Source: Nitrospirota bacterium (GTDB taxonomy: Bacteria > Nitrospirota > Thermodesulfovibrionia > Thermodesulfovibrionales > JdFR-88). Taken from it: a stretch of DNA of 64,000 nucleotides. The position numbers and the translations under genes are program-made. Shown one piece after another: positions 61,454 to 64,000 of the stretch (positions are counted from its first letter, which is position 1; each line of letters opens with the position of its first letter). The notes under the pieces are model-generated. The model had not been told where the DNA came from, did not search any database, and saw only the letters and a list, made by a program, of their open reading frames with translations. The stretch is taken from NCBI GenBank assembly GCA_021789935.1, contig JAJYIR010000012.1, positions 1 to 64,000 of the forward strand. Direction: 5' to 3'.

Positions 61454-61512
61454 TGCCTGAAGAAAATTCAGGCATCAGACCGGTAAGGACCCGGACACAA
61501 TAAATTGTCCGG
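61454..61512 (+). other. Two tandem perfect hairpins between NifX-like and DsrE genes
   Basis: TGCCTGAA/TTCAGGCA (61454-61474) has an eight-pair stem and a five-base loop. CCGGACA/TGTCCGG (61491-61512) has a seven-pair stem and an eight-base loop. Neither is followed by a T-run. They may stabilise mRNA or bind a regulator. Confidence 0.5.
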
Positions 61513-61534
61513 ATACAAGGAAACCAGGAGAAAA

Positions 61535-61918
61535 ATGGAAAACAAAAATAAAAATAAAAAATTCGTTTTCATCATTACGCATTCCTACGATAACCCGGAC
61601 GTGGTGGCCGGGGCGATGCAGCTTGCCACAAACATGAAGGCCTTTGACATGGAGCTCGATTTCTTCTTTATGGACAAAGGCGTACTGCTTGCGAAAAAGG
61701 GATTTGCAGAAACGCTCTCATGGCAGAAAAAGGACGAATTTTCACCTGTAGGGGAGCTCTTGAAGACGCTCATGGATTTCGGCGCCAGGTTCTACATCTG
61801 CGCTTCCTGCGTTAAGCACTATGAGCTGGACAAAGCGGAACTCATAGAAAATTCCGAGATAAAACCCGGCTCTTTTTTGGCGGAGATGCTTCTGGAGCGG
61901 CAGAGCCTCAGCTTCTAA
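61535..61918 (+). CDS. DsrE-family protein
   Basis: ATG at 61535 with CAGGAG gives 127 residues. A Lys/Asn-rich start precedes KFVFIITHSYDNPDVVAGAMQL, and the conserved Cys region reads YICASCVKHYELD. DsrE/DsrF proteins carry sulfur or act in redox signalling. The exact partner is unknown. It may be co-transcribed with the NifX-like gene across the two hairpins, or read from its own start. Confidence 0.83.
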   Translation: MENKNKNKKFVFIITHSYDNPDVVAGAMQLATNMKAFDMELDFFFMDKGVLLAKKGFAETLSWQKKDEFSPVGELLKTLMDFGARFYICASCVKHYELDKAELIENSEIKPGSFLAEMLLERQSLSF

Positions 61919-61933
61919 CGTAGTTTTTATTTT

Positions 61934-61973
61934 TTAAAAAAAGAGGGGCTCCTTTCATCTGAGCGGAGCCCCT
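61934..61973 (-). terminator. Terminator of the minus-strand DsrE2 gene
   Basis: AGGGGCTCC (61944-61952) pairs perfectly with GGAGCCCCT (61965-61973). On the minus strand the stem is followed by CTTTTTTT. It lies about 40 bases after the minus-strand stop. It may also slow plus-strand reading from the other side. Confidence 0.85.
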
Positions 61974-62014
61974 GGACAAGTGGGAAGATTAAATATCTCA
62001 AATAGAGGAATGCG

Positions 62015-62428
62015 CTATATAAATAAACTGCTCTGGGATTCCTGTGCGTATTCTATGAACCTGTCCGCATCGGCCACTTCCACATCTTCCACCAGGTCTT
62101 CTTTCTTGTACCCCATCATTTGCATCGTCGCCGAGCACGCCACGAACTTGACCCCCGCGTCCCTGCACATCTGCAACATCTCGGGGATACCCGCCCAGTT
62201 TATATTTTTTGCCATTTGAGGCAGCATTTCCATTCCCGAAGGCGGTGGTATCTGTTTGTTCTTCTCTTTATGCAGGATGTTAAGGCCGCCGAACGCGAAG
62301 AATATCCTTACTTCCGTATCCATGGCCGCTGCCGTGGAACCGATGACCAGTGGTGCATATGCCATGTCCAGAGTGCCTTTACTGGCGATTATGGCCATCA
62401 TCTTCTTTGAGTCGCCGTTTCCTGCCAT
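62015..62428 (-). CDS. DsrE/DsrF/DrsH-like (DsrE2) protein
   Basis: The 137-residue protein has KKMMAIIASKGTLDMAYAPL at the start, FFAFGGLNILHK in the middle and the Cys motif VACSATMQMMGYKKEDL. DsrE2-type proteins bind persulfide sulfur and associate with TusA or membrane partners. AGGAGG lies before the ATG. It is transcribed alone from a strong promoter and ends at a good terminator. Confidence 0.88.
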   Translation of the reverse strand: MAGNGDSKKMMAIIASKGTLDMAYAPLVIGSTAAAMDTEVRIFFAFGGLNILHKEKNKQIPPPSGMEMLPQMAKNINWAGIPEMLQMCRDAGVKFVACSATMQMMGYKKEDLVEDVEVADADRFIEYAQESQSSLFI

Positions 62429-62457
62429 TTGCCGAATCCTCCTTCTCGGAAGAAGTC

Positions 62458-62486
62458 ATATTACCAAGAAGGAATATACTTGTCAA
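62458..62486 (-). promoter_or_regulatory. Sigma-70 promoter of the DsrE2 gene
   Basis: On the minus strand, TTGACA (62481-62486) and TAATAT (62458-62463) are separated by exactly 17 bases, about 30 bases before the ATG. Nearly consensus. Confidence 0.8.
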
Positions 62487-62607
62487 TTAATAATGAAACT
62501 CTTAAATAAATTCCTAAACTCTATGATTGATATTACCTAAAATTGCAATTATAAAGCAAACTCAATATTCCCAAAAAACCAAAATACTCAGGCTTTTTTT
62601 GTGGCCC

Positions 62608-62637
62608 TTGACAGTGAACTATCGTTCACCCTAGAAT
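62608..62637 (+). promoter_or_regulatory. lexA promoter with SOS operator in its spacer
   Basis: TTGACA (62608-62613) and TAGAAT (62632-62637) are 18 bases apart. The spacer holds a perfect dyad GTGAAC-TATC-GTTCAC (62614-62629), a GAAC-N4-GTTC type SOS box as known from Gram-positive LexA. A LexA dimer here would block RNA polymerase. Confidence 0.85.
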
Positions 62638-62643
62638 AGGGGC

Positions 62644-63261
62644 GTGAGGGATACCAGGGAAGAGCTGCTCAGGTCACGGGCGGAAGATATAGCAGGGTTT
62701 TACCGGCGGAAAGGCAGGATGCCCAGTTTTTCTGAGATCGGGCAGCTGGCAAACCTGGCCTCCAAAAACGCGGTCTTCAAGCTGGTTGGAAGGCTTGAAA
62801 GGCTGGGTGTTCTCATGCGGGATGAAAAAGGCAGGCTCATACCACTGGGGCCGATGTCAGACGAGAAAATGGCATATGGAAAAAAGCCTGTAAAGGTGCT
62901 TGGCACCGTTGAAGCGGGTTTTCCCAGTCCGGCCGAGGAGGAGCTTTCAGGCAACCTGTCTCTGGATGAGCTTTTGATACAGAACCGGGAAGCCACTTTC
63001 CTCCTGAAGGTCTCCGGAGATTCCATGTCCGGGGCGGGAATACTGCCCGGTGACATGGTGATTGTGGACAGGGGGCTTGCGCCCAAAAGCGGTGACATAG
63101 TCATTGCCCAGGTAGATGGCGACTGGACGATGAAGTACCTCAGAAAAAGGGGAAGCGATGTCCAGCTTATTCCGGCAAACCCCGCATATAAACCCATCAG
63201 GCCCAAAAGCGAGCTCAAGATAGCCGGGGTTGTGACCGCTGTTGTAAGGAAGTACAGGTAA
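62644..63261 (+). CDS. lexA: LexA-family SOS repressor
   Basis: The 205-residue protein has an N-terminal winged helix (about 1-65; MPSFSEIGQLANLASKNAVFKLVGRLE) and an S24 peptidase domain. The self-cleavage site is Ala-Gly in VEAGFPSP, the Ser is in SGDSMSGAG and the Lys in WTMKYL. Cleavage with RecA filaments would release the SOS genes. The GTG at 62644 is at the predicted transcript start, and an in-frame stop lies just upstream. dinB follows, so this is an SOS mutagenesis pair. Confidence 0.93.
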   Translation: MRDTREELLRSRAEDIAGFYRRKGRMPSFSEIGQLANLASKNAVFKLVGRLERLGVLMRDEKGRLIPLGPMSDEKMAYGKKPVKVLGTVEAGFPSPAEEELSGNLSLDELLIQNREATFLLKVSGDSMSGAGILPGDMVIVDRGLAPKSGDIVIAQVDGDWTMKYLRKRGSDVQLIPANPAYKPIRPKSELKIAGVVTAVVRKYR

Positions 63262-63339
63262 ACGGGCTGGATTTTCCCGGCCTGCCGCAGCTGGCGTATG
63301 TCAAGCTGGCAGATATCAAACTGATTGGAGACCCGATCC

Positions 63340-64000
63340 ATGAACCTTGAAACACAACAACAACAAAAAGAACAAAAACCCCTTACAGTCCATTCATGGC
63401 CGCAGGCAATACTCCATTTGGATGCTGACGCCTTTTTTGCCTCATGCGAACAGGCCATACACCCCGAACTCAGGGGCAGGCCGGTCATAACGGGCAAAGA
63501 GCGGGGCATTGTGGCCGCTGCAAGCTATGAGGCCAAGTCCAGGGGGGTTGGCCGGGGGATGAGGCTTTCCGAGGTAAAGAGGGTCTGTCCCGATGCTGTC
63601 ATAGTGCCATCCGATTATGAGACGTACAGTCTTTTTTCGTTAAGGATGTTCGAGATAATGAGGCGCTTTTCTCCGGACGTTGAGGAGTACTCTATAGATG
63701 AGGCCTTCATGGACTTGACAGGGTTCAGGCGGAGTTTCCATGGTCCTTATGAAATGATAGCAGGGAAAATGCAGGCTGCCATCGAGGCCGAACTTGGCAT
63801 AACGGTCTCCATCGGCGTAAGCCTCTCGAAGGTGCTTGCGAAGGTGGGCTCAAAACACGGAAAGCCAAAAGGGCTTACGATAATACCCGGAAGGGACATC
63901 CACCTGTATCTTCAGAATCTGCCTGTCGGGAAGCTCTGGGGAATCGGGCCAAATACCGCCGCCTATCTTAATAAATTCGGCATCCAAACGGCGCTGGAGT
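63340..64000 (+). CDS. dinB: DNA polymerase IV (DinB), partial at window end
   Basis: ATG at 63340 with GGAG upstream opens a frame that runs off the window after 220 codons. After a Gln-rich start of about 20 residues, the Y-family signatures appear: LHLDADAFFASCEQ (metal site), YSIDEAFMDLTG (catalytic acidic pair) and SIGVSLSKVLAKVGSKHGKPKG. The thumb begins LPVGKLWGIG. It copies damaged DNA under SOS control. It shares the lexA promoter, 78 bases after the lexA stop. The 3' end is missing. Confidence 0.94.
   Translation, partial: MNLETQQQQKEQKPLTVHSWPQAILHLDADAFFASCEQAIHPELRGRPVITGKERGIVAAASYEAKSRGVGRGMRLSEVKRVCPDAVIVPSDYETYSLFSLRMFEIMRRFSPDVEEYSIDEAFMDLTGFRRSFHGPYEMIAGKMQAAIEAELGITVSIGVSLSKVLAKVGSKHGKPKGLTIIPGRDIHLYLQNLPVGKLWGIGPNTAAYLNKFGIQTALE

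Overview
The window comes from a motile Gram-negative (diderm) anaerobe. The flagellum has P- and L-ring genes (flgA, flgH, flgI), so there is an outer membrane. Anaerobic life is suggested by a selenocysteine formate dehydrogenase, molybdate uptake and cofactor genes, and DsrE-family sulfur proteins. FlhF/FlhG, sigma-54 plus sigma-28 flagellar promoters, CsrA-FliW and a GAAC-N4-GTTC type LexA box together fit a Nitrospirota or Desulfobacterota-like lineage. That placement is an inference; no rRNA or other marker is present.

Layout. 1-2.4 kb: a lytic transglycosylase and pyruvate kinase. 2.5-21.0 kb: one long same-strand run with overlapping or nearly touching genes, fliL-M-N-O-P-Q-R, flhB-A-F-G, fliA, a HEAT-repeat protein, cheR, two single-domain CheY proteins, cheA, a CheW-CheZ fusion, cheB, a REC-HDOD protein and two small proteins. 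A sigma-54-like site precedes fliL. 21.4-30.6 kb: flgF-G-A-H-I-J behind a sigma-54 site, then flgM-N-K-L behind a sigma-28 site, then csrA-fliW. 30.8-40.4 kb: two giant multidomain genes behind a sigma-54 site. The first is a 2175-residue protein with several glycosyltransferase modules, a methyltransferase-like module and TPR segments. The second is a 980-residue glycosyltransferase/methyltransferase/radical SAM-SPASM fusion. 40.4-43.9 kb: flagellin with a sigma-28 site and a GGA-rich leader, then flaG, fliD, fliS and a small gene. 44-50.2 kb: a receiver protein, an HD-GYP protein, a histidine kinase, motA, motB and a PilZ-REC protein, ending in a MITE-like repeat. 50.7-60.5 kb: an MFS exporter, then a molybdenum block (FmdE-ModE fusion, MoeA-like, moaA, modA, modB, modC) converging on a selenoprotein fdhA read from the minus strand. 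60.7-64 kb: DUF134 regulator, NifX-like protein, two DsrE-family proteins, and a LexA-DinB SOS pair cut by the window end.

How it fits together. The flagellar genes follow a familiar hierarchy. Sigma-54 would serve the export apparatus, the rod/ring genes and the giant glycosyltransferase genes. FliA, held by FlgM, would serve flgMNKL and flagellin. CsrA-FliW, encoded just before the giant genes, probably controls flagellin translation through the structured leader. The giant enzymes between fliW and flagellin are the best candidates for a little-described flagellin modification system. The mod, moa and moe genes plausibly supply the molybdenum cofactor used by the neighbouring formate dehydrogenase.

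Not in the window: fliE-K, flgB-E, chemoreceptors, sigma-54 activators with an AAA+ domain, and sel genes. No rRNA, tRNA, CRISPR array or intact insertion sequence was recognised.
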